A stretch of 64,000 nucleotides of DNA from Emmonsiellopsis sp. PD_33 (taxonomy: Eukaryota > Ascomycota > Eurotiomycetes > Onygenales > Ajellomycetaceae): assembly GCA_032988165.1 (NCBI GenBank), contig JANTQF010000002.1, positions 186,001 through 250,000 on the forward strand, written 5' to 3'. The position numbers were made by a program, and so were the translations under genes. The notes beneath the pieces are model-generated. The model had not been told where the DNA came from and did no database searches. It was given only the letters and a program-made list of their open reading frames with translations. Of the stretch, positions 33,811 to 47,135 are shown piece after piece. Every line of letters starts with the position of its first letter. Within the stretch, counting starts at the first letter, position 1.

Positions 33811-33989
33811 TTTTAATGCATTTAATTGATTCTGACTTTAATGGAAATAGCCTGCCTCTCTGAGCTAAATGTGGTGTGTACTTTAGGTTTTCTCTGGTGT
33901 TTTTTAGTTGTTTTTTTATCTGCTGCACCCCTCAGAGCTTTTAATATTAATATAAAATAATAAGATTTGATTTTTAGGAACTTATTCTT

Positions 33990-36900
33990 TCTCTTCTCTC
34001 CTTTCTATGCACAGGCTAGTTATTATTTGAGTCAACAGTGCTTCAGCTTTATCACCTTATAATTAAACTGTACATTGAACTTATCAACTAGATCCTGTGC
34101 ATTCTCAAGATTTTCTACATTCTCTCAGGAATTCTCTACCTCTATTATATTTTTCCAGCACACAAGGTACTACTAACTATTGAAATAGTCATACTTCTCT
34201 AGGATTTCTTCAACCTCAAACTCCTCAACTCCATCTATTATTATTGATTTGGCCTCTGGGATTTCACTGTGCTACACATGGTATGATTTGAGTAATGAGA
34301 CATGAAAAATAGAGTGTATATCTTTATATTATAGTGTAAGTTTCAGTTTGTATGCCTGTTTCCCCCACTTGTTAATAATTTTGAAAGGGCTGAGTTGACA
34401 ATAGTTTAACTTTAAATTTAAATATAATATGCTAATGTTTTTTGAGTGCAGCATGATCTAATCCCCAACTGTGAAATACTTCTCCTTGTGGTATTAATCA
34501 TAGTATTTCTTCTGTGTTTTCTGAGTCTTCAGAAGAGATTCTTATAGGTCATTCTATACTTCTCTCATATGGTGTACATGTTCTATTGCCTCCTGCACTT
34601 CTTCTCTCCTCATGTTGATATCTAATTCAACATCAAGACACAGTTTAGATTAAAAACCCATCAGTGCTTCTGCAGGGAACATCTTGAGGATACTATACAT
34701 AGAGGTGTTGTAGGAGAACTGTACTAGTAGTAACTACCTAGTCTAGTCATTCTAGTAGAAGTTATAGTAGACATGCAGGTAGTACTTAAGCATCTAATTC
34801 TACCTCTTGATTTAGCCATCCATTTGAGGGTGGAATACAGTCATTAACTGTTGATGCACTTTCAGGAGGTAGTAAAGCATTAATTAGTATTTACTGGAGC
34901 TGAATATCCCAGCACAGTCTGTTACTTAATAGCACAGGTAACTAAAAAATCTAGTGAAGGTGTCAAATATCAGGTTCACAAGCTCTGGTGCACTTATACC
35001 TTTATTAACTGATTTATAAACTGTGTACTTGATTAATTTATTCATAAATACTATGATTGAATCATAGATCTTATCATTTCACTTGAATGGTAGGAGTTTG
35101 ACAATGAAATTCATTATCATCATTTCAAAAGGAGAGGTGGGAATAGAAAGCAGTTCTAATTGGCTATATTCCTTGTGACAGTACATCTTAACTTATTAGT
35201 AGATATTATAGGTGCACATATATTCCCAAACATCTATTGTCATATCACATTAAAAGTATTTCCTCCAGATGCACTCAAAAGTACACTTAATACTAAAATG
35301 TCCTTCTTGAGGATCATCATGATTCAATTTCATGATCTCATCTCTTGTCATTTGATTTATAGGAATAGAAATGCAACCCTTATGATGAAGTAGACTATCT
35401 TAATTAGTTATTCAGTTTGAGTACTTAGTTTTATCTATTTTATCTGCTTTCATCCTTCTGTATATCTTAGTGTGCTTAGCATTCTAAACTTGCATGCAGC
35501 ACAAGAATTCTGTAATGGGTTCAGCAAGAGAGAATTCATAGACTATATTAAATTCTATAATCATATTAACTAATATTTATAGCACTAGATGAGCTAGCCT
35601 TTCTATATTATTAATAATGTATCTCTCATCTGCACATGCATTTCAATATGTGCAGGAAGTAAGTGCACCAATGCAAATTGCATTTTTCTTATTATTTAGT
35701 AGTTTTAAATGTACCACTATGTTAATTATTTACTGACTGAGGTCTTCTAGCTGTGTCTGTGCATTTATATCTAGTGTTTGAAACATTCCTCAAAGAAGCT
35801 TTTCTTGAATTATTAGTAATAATATTCACCTTGGAGTATTCTCTTTATAGTCAGGGCAACAACTAGGCACATCTGCAGGATTTTTCATCCCTAGATGGTA
35901 CTTAATGATAAAGTTGAATGTAGAGAGCATTTCCATCTATTATATCTGATGTCCAACTAATTCTATTATCATTATGAAGTATTATAGGTTGATATAGTCA
36001 GATAAAATTGTCACAGGAAAATACATACCATGCAGGTAGTAGCATCATTGCTTGAATGCCATAAGGATAGTAAGGAGTTTCTGATTGTACATACTATAAT
36101 TGCATTCCACTAGTAATAAGTCTTATGAATAGTATGTAACTGGGTGCCATTATCCATCATTTAAATTTAACTACAAGAGGATTATATTCAGTGTAAAACT
36201 CAATACATCTGGCTCCATCCAGAGTTTCCAATCCAGATTGAAGTGTGTGAGGATTAGAGCCTTTATAAATGTACTTTTTAGCTCTTAGAAAGCTTTCTGC
36301 ACATCAGCATTGAGGAGGATTATCTTTTAGTTCTAGTCTTTCTATATTGTGTCCTTTATGAGTGTAGATAAAGGCTGTGCTTTTACTGCAAATCTATCTA
36401 TAAAATGATAGTAAAAATTCATAAACCCTAGAAATATCTGAATGTTATAGATGTATTTGAGTTCTAATTAGAAGAGAATAGTATTAATTTAGCTCTGTTT
36501 TATCTTAATATCATTCATGCTGATCATAAAGCCAAGGAAATTAATATAATTCACATGGAATGTATATTTACTGAGCTTCACATATAATTTGTAGGTATAT
36601 AGGCATTCCAGCATCATGCACACATGCTTGTAGTGCTCTTCTTCTAAATTCAAGTAGATGACAATGTCATCCAGATAGACAATATAGTAGATATCTAGAA
36701 GATTACTTAGAGTCTTGTTGATATAGAATTAGAACATTATTAGTATATTTATGAGTCTAAAGGAGATTACTTAATATTTAAAATGGCTATAGTGCATTCA
36801 GAAAGCTATTTTTCACTCATCATCTTTATATATATATAATTAGTAATATATATCACAGAGATCTAACTGCAAGTAGATTTTTATGCCAGCCAGCCTGTCA

Positions 36901-39000
36901 ATCATTTTGCTGATTAAGGGAAGAGGATATTAGTTCTTTATGCTAATAATGTTGAGCCTATAGTAGTCTACATAAAGATGTATAATTTCATCTTTTTTTA
37001 GGATGAAAAATATTAATGCATCTACAGGGCTTTTTAATGAGCATATCCATCCTTTTTCCAGACTAGATTTTAGGTATTCACATAGCACCTCTAGTTTTTT
37101 AATAGAGAGATTGTAAATCAGTCAGTAGGGGGGTTCTTTTTTAAATATCAAATTGATTAAATGATTATATTATATATGTTTCAGAAGTAATCTTGCTGCA
37201 GCTTCTGAGAAAATGTCTTTATATTTATAGTAGGCTTCTAATATCACTGGCTCCCCATCTAGAACTACACTGAACAGAGTAATTAGTTTGTCCTCTTCTA
37301 GTTGATGTGGGTGAATAATATAAGCTATACATTCAACCCTGACTACTGCATCCATCTATTTCATGGTAATAATCTCAACATTATTGACATACAGTGTATA
37401 ATATATCTAATGTAATTTTGACCATCAGATGTCAGGATCTACAACCTTGAGTCAGGAGAATTCTAAGATGACATTATAGCCTTTCATATTCACTACTTTA
37501 AAGTGAAAGCTCTAGTTATGAGAGAGTCCCTTGTTGTTAATTATATATGCATACATTTTATATTAGTTGTAGACTATAATCTAATGTCTGTTAATTACAC
37601 TAATCCAGTGTGAATCTTTACTGTCTTTTCCAAGATGTATTTTTACTTATTTCTGGCTGACAAAATTTGCTTCTGCACCCAAGTTGATAAGTGCTCAGAT
37701 AATAACTAACTTTTGAGGAATTTCTAGTTATATTTTGATCATCATTACTTCTTTACTGTATCTTTATCCTATTTTGTCCACTCTCAGCACTATAGCAGTG
37801 CTCAGCACTGAGAGATCTAATTTTTTGACTCACACTTCTTCATGCACTTTTTGAGATGAAGTTCCCAGTAGCTATTAGGAATATAGCCTGATTTGTTGCA
37901 GTGAGAGCATTTAAGGTAAGAGATGAACTTGAGTTATAAGGATCAGCCTTTAAGTGTGCAGTTTAAGAATTTTTTCCTTTTAGACTCCATTTTCATCTAG
38001 GAATTAAAAGACTTTTTCTTGTGTAGTGGATTTACAGTGATTTCCTGCTTGAATAAGAATAGTTTTTGATTCTTATAATACTACTTCATCTTACATAGAA
38101 ATATCAGTATCTCTTCATAATTCTTAAGATCTCTCTTTACTAGGTGTGCATGAATCTAGATTTCCTCTTGATAGTAGTTTATCAGGCTAGAACTGCACTG
38201 TTCCTTCTGGATCTTATAGAATAGATATTTCTCCAGATTGAGAAGATACTTAGTGAAATCTCAGATAGATTGATTGTTTCATTATCACACATTCATGTAT
38301 TTCTTAATTAATTATCATTAGAGCACATCTGGATTTATGAGATGTAGTTGTAACTACATACAGAGGTCTTCCCAGATGAGTAGTAGATTCTCCAGATTTA
38401 CTTTATAATTCTTATAAAAAGCATTCTATTAGTAGAGAGATTTCATGGCAAGCTTCTATATAGCATTCTAAATATAGTGTTTTTCAACAGTATAATAGTC
38501 TTCATCACATTTGAATTTTATTTCAGTTTAGATGATGAAATCTTCAAGCTCTGACATGCTTTTTCCTTGATATTTAAAGGATGTATTAACCTTTAGATAG
38601 GTAGTTTAGTAGGGTAACTAGGTCATTTCTGTACAAGGCCTTTTCAAGGTTTGATCTTAAGTTGTGGTCTTTTCCTATATAATTAGTACAGCTACCTCTT
38701 AATCCATTAATTCATTTTGTACTAGCTGGTCCTCCAACACCTTCATTATGTACTCTACCTTTTGAATTTTCCATTGTATCTATAGCTCTTTAATGTATTC
38801 TTCAATTATACATAGCTGTACAGCAGGTAAGTATGGGTCTTCATCATCTGATCCTTCATTACTTATAGTTGATTTGCAGTTAGATTCCTACAGAGGATCC
38901 TGCAGAGGTTCAAGTTATAGTTTATTATTACTAGTTTCTTACTGCATAGAGGAGTTAATATGCACTTAAAGAGTTCTCTCATAGTTGTTTGTAGTCTTTC
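33990..39000 (-). pseudogene. G2 gag-pol with C-terminal chromodomain
   Basis: Whole family G polyprotein on the minus strand, in one copy without insertions. Gag starts near 39005, with a zinc knuckle near 37920-37880. The protease ends near 37440. The linker to RT has an open frame at 37355-37170 (VECIAYIIHPHQLEEDKLI, LDGEPVILEAYYKYKDIF). RT lies at about 37140-36480, RNase H at about 36200-35850, and integrase at about 35500-34450 with GGHFDVK-like and KYVVYKSVNK-like blocks. The chromodomain lies at about 34280-34010, with FEVEEILEKY and ENLEN-like text. About 1670 codons, similar to single-ORF chromoviruses. Stops throughout; not functional. Confidence 0.87.
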
Positions 39001-39068
39001 CACAAGTCATCTTGTTGTTGTTTGTCTATTTCTGATGGACTATTCACTCAGGGGTGAGCAAATAGAAC

Positions 39069-39387
39069 TGTAATGTCTGGTATTGAATATAAAGGCTTTT
39101 TAATTTGAAAAGATGGACTATGAGTTGTTGAACAGTATGATGAGAATAGACAGATAAAAATGTATGTATATTTTAAATGTAGGGGTCATATAGTAATAAG
39201 ACTGTTTGCTGGTTCTTTTCATAAGAAACCTGCACAGTATATATATCAATAGCTAGCTATTAAGTGCACATTATGTGCATATTGCCAGGCACACTATCAG
39301 GCACACTGCTGAGCCTGAGGTCTGAGATCTGAGGTCCAAGGGCACAGTTGATCTATGTGTGATGCATGGTCTTCTTTGTGTGTTACA
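39069..39387 (-). repeat. G2 5' LTR
   Basis: 319 bp. Preceded on the plus strand by GGGGTGAGCAAATAGAAC, which is the sequence just after the 5' LTR in element sense, shared by G1, G3 and G4. No obvious tRNA-complementary primer site starting TGG is there. Confidence 0.93.
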
Positions 39388-39686
39388 ACTACATATTACA
39401 TATAGATTAACTATGCTCTCAGACCTTGAATCTCAGACCTTGAGCCTAATAGTATGTCTAGTAGTATGCCTGGTAATGCACATATAGTGGACATTTAGTA
39501 GCTAACTATTAATATATATACTGCATAGATTTCTTATGAAAAGAACCAGCAAATAATCTTATTACTATATAATTTTTACATTTAAAATATACATACATTT
39601 TTACCAGTCTATTCTCATTACACTATTTAATAACTCATAGTCCACTTTTTCAAATTAAAGCCTTATATTTAATACTAAATATTATA

Positions 39687-40447
39687 TAATAATTATATCT
39701 ATTCAGCTATCTCCACACACCTAGAATATTTAATAACCCAGACTGGGTATCTTTCTGTATAATTAGCATATCTAGGCTACTTCTTTATGAGCTAGGCTGA
39801 GTATATCTTGTCTAAATGTCTCTTAACTGCACAGTAATTATACTAGGCTGACTATCAGTAAAATCTAGCTATATGATTATACTTATAGTAGCTAAAGCAC
39901 TTAATGATCTATATCTTGCAGTGGAATAATTTCACTTTATAATTTATATTATTCAAAATGACTTTATTATTAACCAGTTAGTTTACCTACTAAGAAGAGG
40001 TAATATTAACTATAACACCTTTAAACTTTATTTATATACTTGCTAGTTATTAGAGTATCAGCTTTTCTATTTAAACTAAGCTATAGAGTATGCTATTCTA
40101 ATTGTAAAGTACTATTATTATTTATTTTTCATCCTTCTAGTTGATAGCTTCTAGGAGGGCACTCTTCACTAAAATTAAGTATAATAGCTACTTTATTTTT
40201 ATCTTCTATCTTAGTATTTTTAGTTAGATGCTACTTTTTATTATAGCATCCTTTATACTTACTATATTTATTATTAATATAATATCTTTACTAGAAAGAT
40301 ACTATGCTGTCAGCATTCTTCTCTTAATTATATCTATTATTCTAATATTAATAGCCTTTATAATTGCTGAGAGAGTAACCTTCTCTATAGAAAGAGTCTT
40401 ATAATTATATTATAAAATGATGATTTCTTATAGAATTTAACTTAATA
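39687..40447. other. unassigned AT-rich segment between G5 and M2
   Basis: Matches none of the element families that I can follow in the window. Together with 61692-61754 it is the DNA into which M2 inserted, and it also received G5. No frame over 60 codons. It may be the remains of host sequence or an older, unrecognisable transposon. Confidence 0.5.
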
Positions 40448-40452
40448 CTATT

Positions 40453-40770
40453 AAAGTAGGGACAGGGTGTATGCATCAGGCAGTACTGAACAGGGCAGCA
40501 GCAAACACAAGAAAAGAATTGATATCAATGTCAAAGTGGAGGAATGTATTGGCAATCTATAGTATAAAATAACATAGTAATAGAATGATAAGGCAACACA
40601 CAAAAGAAATAAAAAATCTATCTTAAAGAAGTATACACATGCATGAGAAATTCACAGACAAATAGATGAGGTCTCACTACAAAAGAAAAATATCTATCTT
40701 TATAACTGTACTTAACAGTGAAAAGCCTCAGCAAAAAATTGATCTAGCTTCACAGTAGATCCCCACCACA
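40453..40770 (-). repeat. M2 3' LTR
   Basis: In element sense TGTGGTGGGGATC to CCCTACTTT. Preceded in element sense by the purine tract CAGGGAGAGGGGAGATG (40771-40787). The 3' end is TTT and not CA; the end is fixed by the CTATT duplication and by M1. Confidence 0.85.
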
Positions 40771-41782
40771 CATCTCCCCTCTCCCTGATTCATTAACCTA
40801 GCAAAGAAAAGAATAGCTCAGCTTCATGGTGATAGTAATAGCTAGGATATATTATCTCAAAATCAAACAGTTTTGCAGCAAGGGCAGTAGCTCTAAATAT
40901 ATTATCTCAAAATCAACTCAACTATATTATTCTAAAGTCAGCCAGTAAACAGCAACACATTGTGTTGGATCATCTATTTACAAGAAAGCAGCCACATCAA
41001 GACAAGAAGATAGAGCTAGAGATAAATGAGTAAGTTAGTCACAGTAAAGCCCTTTCTGAGCTACAGTAAATACAGCTAATACATTTAGATAGAGGTCAGG
41101 AAGCACAATTCATTAACAGCTTGAATCATAGAATTATGGGGTGGCAGCTTCTATAACTAGAGATAGAGATAGAAGCTGAAACAGGATCAGTAAGAGATTT
41201 TTAAATGAGGAAAGAGCAGAGTAAAGCCCTAGAGTATATAAACCTCTAGGTAGAAGTAAGGCCCAGAGAAATGAATGAGTAAGTCAGCAATAAAGAAAGA
41301 GTATACTCTAGGTAGATAGGACAGCCCATGAGTGCATGGCTTTATACTAATAATTTTATACATAATAAGATCTATAGTCCCATCACAAGGAAAAAAAAGA
41401 AGAAAAATAGCCCTGAAGTTGAGTACTACATCTATATGATTAATGAAGAAAGGAGTAGGGTAGCTAGCAATAAATAGCAAATAAAGATTGAGATAAGTAG
41501 TATGAATAATAAAGATAAAGGGACACAAGGAAAAATAGAGAGTAAAGAGAAAGAAAACATGGCAGGTAAAAATTAGGAGTAGAAGGCACAGGGTAAGATA
41601 TATACAGACAGGCATGTATAGGAAGGAAAGTAGATAAAGCAAGGAAAATAAATATAGAGTAGTATAGAAAATAGAAATTATAAAGGAAATGAACTGAGCA
41701 ACACAGCAAGAAAAATAAATATGCATTAGTAACAGTAAGGGTAGTAACTATAGTAGAATAGTAGGCTTTGATTGGCCAAAAT
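40771..41782 (-). other. M2 long 3' region
   Basis: Equivalent to 27250-28260 in M1. Two 50-bp repeat units near 40845-40945. Contains about 110 bp (roughly 41325-41440) with no counterpart in M1. The open frames at 41229-41726 are Leu/Phe/Tyr/Ser-rich by-products of T-rich DNA. Confidence 0.65.
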
Positions 41783-42101
41783 TATAATGCACAAAGGAGA
41801 CCACATGTCACACATAGATCAACTGTGCCCTTGGACCTTAGATTTTGGACCTTAGGCCTGGCAGTGTGCCTGACAGTGCACCTGACAATGCACACATGGT
41901 GCACACTTAGTAGCTAGCTATTGATATATATGCTATATAGATTTCTTATGAAAAGAACCAGCAAATAGTCCTATTACTATATGACCCCTACATTTGAAAT
42001 ATACATACATTTTTACCTGTCTATTCCCATCACACTGTTCAATGACTCATAGTCCATCTTTTTGAATCAAAAAGTCTTTATATTCAATGCTGGACATTAC
42101 A
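41783..42101 (+). repeat. G3 5' LTR
   Basis: Element-sense orientation: TATAATGCACAAAGGAG (mutated TGTAAC start) to GCTGGACATTACA. Confidence 0.92.
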
Positions 42102-45100
42102 GTTCTATTTGCTCACTCCTAAGTGAATAATCCATTGGAAATAGATGAACAATAATAAGATAACTTATGGAAAAACTATAAATAACTGTGGGGGAACCTC
42201 TTAAGTGTGTGCTGATCTCTCTATGCAGCAAGAAACTAATAATAATAAATTATAATTTAAATCTCTGCAGGATTCTCTGCAGAAATCTGACTGCAAATCA
42301 ACTATAAATAATAAAGAATTAGATGATGAAGACCTGTGCCTACCTGCTGTATAACTATATATAATTAAAGAATGCATTAAAGAGCTATAGATGCAATGAA
42401 AAATCCAAAAGGCAGAGTATATAATGAAGGTATTGGAGGATCAGCTAGTACAAGATTAATTAATGAATTAAGAGATAGTTATATTAATTGTACAGAAGAA
42501 GATCATAACTTAAAATCAAATTTTAAAAAGATTTTGTGTAGAAATGACTTAGTTACCCTACTAAATCATCTATCTAAAGATTAATACATTCTTTAAATAT
42601 CAAGAAAAAAGTATGTTAGAGCTTGAAGATTTCATCATCTAAATTAAAATAAAATTTAAATGTAATGAAGACTATTATACTATTAAAAAACACTGCATTT
42701 AGAATGCTATCTAGAAGCTTGCTATAAAATCTCTCTACTAATAGAATGCTTTCTACAAGAATTATAAAGTAAATCTAGAGAATCTATTACTCATCTAGGA
42801 AGACCTCTGTATGTAGTTATAATTATATCTTATAAATCTGAATGTACTCTAATAATAATTAATTAAGAGATACATGAATGTATAATAATGGAATAATCAA
42901 TTCATCTGAGATTTTACTAAGTATTTCCTCAACCTAGAGAAATACTTACTCTATAAGATTCAGAAGGAACAATGCAGTTCTGACCTGATAAACTACTACT
43001 AAGAGGAAATTCAGATTTATATGCATCTAATGAAGAGAGATCTTAAAGATTATAAAGAAATACTGACATTTCTATGCAAGATGAAGTAGCATTACAAGAA
43101 TTAAAAACTATTCTTATTCAAATAGGAAATCACTGTAAATTCACTGTACAAGAAGAAGTCTTTTAATTTCTAAATGAAAATAGAGTTTAAAAGGAAAAAA
43201 TCTCTGAACTGTGCACTTAAAGGTTAATCCTCATAACTTAAGTTTACTTCTTGCCTCAAGTGCTCTCATTATGATAAAATAGGTCATATTTCTGATGACT
43301 ACTGGGAACTTCATCCTGAAAAGCACATGAAGAAATGTGAGTTAAAAAACTAGATTCCTCAGTGCTGAGTACTACTATAGTGCTGGGAATGGATAAGATA
43401 GAATAGAGGTATAATAAAGAAGTAATGATAATTGAGATATAGCTAGAAATTCCTTAAGAATTAGTTATTATCTGAGCACTTATTAACTTGAGTGTAGAAG
43501 TAAATTTTATCAGCCAGAAATAAGTAAAAATACATCTTGGAAAAGGCAGTGAAAATTCACACTGAATCAGTGCAATTAATGGATACTGGGTTATAGCCTA
43601 TAATCAATATGAGATGTATGCATGTGCAATTAATAATAAGAGACTCTCTCATAACTAGAGCTTTTACTTTGAAGTAGTGGATATAAAAGACTATGATGTC
43701 ATCTTGAGATTCTCCTGGCTTAAAGTTGTAGATTCTAACATCTGATGGTTAAAATTACACTGAACATACTATACACTGCATGTTGATAATGTTGAGATCA
43801 TCACTATGAAATAAATAGATATAGTGATTAGAATTAAATGTATAGCTTATATTATCCATCTATATCAACTGAAAGAGGATGAATCAATTACTCTATTCAG
43901 TGTAGTTCTAGATGAGGAGCTAGTAATACTAGAAGTCTACTGTAAATATAAAGACATTTTCTCAGAAGCTACAGCAGAATTACTTCCAGAACATGTATAA
44001 TATAATCATTCAATTAATTTAATATTTAGAAAAGAACCCTCCTACTGACTGATCTATAATCTCTCTATTAAAGAACTAGAGGTGCTATATGAATATCTAG
44101 AATTTAGTCTGAAAAAAAAAATGGATATACCTGTTGAAAAGCCCTGTAGATGCACTGATATTTTTTGTTCTGAAAAAAGATGAAATTATATGTCTTTATA
44201 TAGACTATTATGAGCTCAATGCTATCAGTATAAAGAACTGATATCCTTTCCCCTTAATTAGTAAAATGATTGACAGGCTGACTAGCATAAAGATTTACTT
44301 GTAGTTGAATCTCTATAATATATATCACTAACTATATATATATAAAGATAATGAGTGGAAAATAGCTTTCTGAATGTACTATAATCATTTTAAATATTAA
44401 ATAGTCCCCTTTAAACTTATAAATATACTAGTGATATTCCAATTCTATATCAATAAGATTCTGAATAATCTTCTAGATATCTACTGTATTATCTACCTGA
44501 ATGACATTATTATTTACTTGAACTTAAAGGAAGAGCACTGCAAGCATGTGTGCATGATACTAGAATATCTATACATCTATAAATTGTATATAAAGCTTAG
44601 TAAATATGCATTTCATATGGATTACATTAATTTCCTTGACTTTATAATCAGCATGAATGATATTGAGATAGAATAGAGTTAAATTAATATTATTCTCTTC
44701 TAGCTGAAACCTAAGTGTGTCTGTGACATCCAAATATTTCTAGGATTTATGAATTTTTACTACTATTTCATAAATAGATTTGTAGTGAAAGTACAGCCCT
44801 TATCTATATTCATAAAGAGTATAACATGAAAAGGTCAGAACTAAAAGATAATCCTTCTTAATGCTAATATATAGAAAGCTTTTTAAGAACTAAAAAGTAT
44901 ATTTATAAAGGCCTTGATCCTTGTGCACTTCAACCCAGATTAGAAACTCTAGATGGAGCTAGATGCATTGAGTTTTACACTGAATGTAATCCTTTTATAA
45001 TTAGATCTAAATGATGAATAATAGTATCTAATTACATACTATTCATAAGGCTTATTACTGATAGAGTGTAATTATAATATGCATGATCAGAAACTCCTCA

Positions 45101-46977
45101 CTATTCTTATAGTATTTAAGTAATGATATTACTACCTGCATGATGTGTGTTTCCCCATGATGATTTTATCTGACTATATTAACCTATAATATTTTATAAT
45201 GATAATAAAATTAGTTGGATGTTAGATATGATGGATGAAAATACTCTCTACATTTAACTTTATCATTAAGTACTATTTAGAGATGAAGAATTCTGCAGAT
45301 GTATCTAGTTATTACTCTAACTATAAAGAGAATGCTTTAAGATGAATATTATTACTAATAATTTAAGAAAAGCTTCTTTAAGGAATGTTTTAAATACTAG
45401 ATATAGATATGCAGACACAGCTGGAAGACCTCAGTCAGTAAATAATTAACATAATAGTACATTTAAAACTACTAAATAACAAGAAAAATGTAATTTGCAT
45501 TAGTGCACTTACTTCCTATACATATTGAAATATATGCATAGATGAGAGACATATTGCTAATGATATAGAAAAGTTAGCTCATCTAGTACTATAGATATTA
45601 ATTAATATGATCATGAAATCTAATATAGCCTATGAATTTTCTCTCACTGAACCTATTATGAAATTTCTATGCTACATGCAAGCTCAGGATGCTGAGCATA
45701 CTAAGATGCACAGAAGGATGAAAGTAGGCAAAATAGATAAGATTAAGTACTTGAACTGAATGACTGACTGAGATGATTTACTTTATCACAAGAGTTATAT
45801 TTCTATTCTTATAGATCAAATAATAAGGGATGAGATCATAAAATTGAATTATAATGATTCTCAAGAGAGATATTTTAATATTAAGTATACTCTTGAGTGC
45901 ATCTGGAGAAAATACTTTTAACATGATATAATAATAAACATTTAGAAATATATGTATATCTATGATATCTACTAATAGGTTAAGATATATCATCACAAGA
46001 AATACAGCTAATTAGAACTACTTCCTATTCTCATCTTTTCTTTTAAAATAGTAATAATAGATTTCATTGTCAAACTTCTACCATCTAAGTGGAATGGCAA
46101 GGTCTATAATTCAATCATAATATTTGTAGATAAATTAATCAAGTATATAGTTTATAAATCAGTCAATAAAGGTATAAGTGCACCAGAGCTTGTGAACCTG
46201 ATATTTGATACCTTCACTGAATTTTTTAATTATCTATACTATTAGGTAATAGACTATACTGGGATATTCAGCTCTAGTAAATACTAGTTAATACTCTACT
46301 ACCTCCTGAAAATGTGCTGATGATTAATGATTGTATTCCATCCTTAAATAGATGGTTAAATCAAAAGGTAAAATTAGATGCTTGAGCACTACCTGTATGT
46401 CTACTATAACTTTTATTAGAATGACTGAGCTAGGTAGTTACTACTAGTACAGTTCTCCTATAATATCTCTATGCATAGTATCCTCAAGATGTCCCCTGTG
46501 GAAGTGCTGATGAGTTTTCAACCTGAATTATATCTTAATATTAAATTAAACATTAATATAGGAGGGGGAGAAGTGCAGAAGGCAATAAAATATATATATT
46601 ATATAAGAAAAGTATAGAATAATCTGTAAGAATCTCTTCTGAAGGCTCAGAAAACACAGAAGAAATATTATAATTAGTATTATAAGGAGAAGTATTTTAC
46701 AGTTAGGGATTAGGTCATGCTGCACTTGAAAAACATTAGTATATTATATTTAAATTTGAAGCTAAACCATTATCAACTTAGCTCTTTCAAAATTATTAAT
46801 AAGTAGGAAAAATAGGTGTACAAACTGAAACTTACATCATAATATAAAGATATACACCCTGTTTTTCATATCTTATTACTTGAACTGTACCATGTGTGGC
46901 ATGGTGAAATCCTAGAGGCTGAATTAATAATAATAGATGAAGTTGAAAAATTTGAGATTAAAGAGATTCTAAAGAAG
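42102..46977 (+). pseudogene. G3 gag-pol up to the pogo insertion
   Basis: Plus-strand family G polyprotein. Gag begins near 42157; its zinc knuckle at about 43260-43310 reads CSHYDKIGHISDDYWELHP, with the second and last Cys changed to Tyr. The protease near 43560-43740 reads FEVVDIKDYDVILRFSWLKV, close to the ILGxPWL end. The linker NLSIKELEVLYEYLE follows. RT has an open piece at 44431-44676 in which the YxDD box reads IYLNDIII, so the first catalytic Asp is Asn. RNase H is at about 44940-45330, integrase zinc region and core at about 45680-46400 (KLVDNGx-like text lost), ending in the first part of the chromodomain just before 46978. Stops throughout. Confidence 0.87.
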
Positions 46978-46979
46978 TA
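46978..46979 (+). other. TA target duplication of pogo (left)
   Basis: TA before ACTGGGCCC; the second TA is at 48962-48963. Uninterrupted copies read AGAAGTATGACTATTTCAAT here (reverse complement of 34180-34200), with one TA. Confidence 0.93.
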
Positions 46980-47085
46980 ACTGGGCCCTTAAGATTACGT
47001 CAGCGTAGCTGCTTCACCTTTGGACGGACCCTCGCATATGAGGGTCTGCCACCTCAATGAAAACTGCCATCTCAACGTGAAAAAT
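46980..47085 (+). repeat. pogo left terminal inverted repeat
   Basis: Pairs with 48856-48961. Contains an inner palindrome, ACCCTCGCATATGAGGGT, preserved at the other end as ACCCTCGTATGCGAGGGT. Mismatches between the two repeats are chiefly CG against TG or CA. Confidence 0.92.
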
Positions 47086-47135
47086 TTTTACATTTTTATT
47101 ATTCCACCTTTGAAATTCAATAACCACCCAACGCG

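Larger units (their letters stand above)
31875..39387 (-). mobile_element. G2: complete uninterrupted family G chromovirus
   Basis: 7513 bp, LTRs 31875-32193 and 39069-39387 (319 bp each), target duplication ACTAC (31870-31874 and 39388-39392). Serves as reference copy for the family in this window. Element order as in G1. Confidence 0.95.
30562..39686 (+). mobile_element. G5: 3' part of a plus-strand family G element, split by G2
   Basis: 30562-31869 matches G3 from about 49717 to 50982: antisense gene remnant, non-coding region, polypurine tract and LTR start. After G2 the LTR continues to 39686. The left part, beyond the G4 insertion, is missing. The LTR end is mutated (ATTATA). Confidence 0.85.
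31853..39686 (+). repeat. G5 3' LTR, split by G2
   Basis: First 22 bp at 31853-31874 and the remainder at 39388-39686. ACTAC is present on both sides of G2, and the equivalent G3 LTR reads AGACTACATATCAC without interruption. Rejoined length is 316 bp. Confidence 0.9.

Noticed and set aside
39069..39686. A single inverted-repeat DNA transposon formed by the facing LTRs at 39069-39387 and 39388-39686
   Set aside because: The ACTAC duplication and the split LTR at 31853 show two different LTR elements, with no transposase between them.
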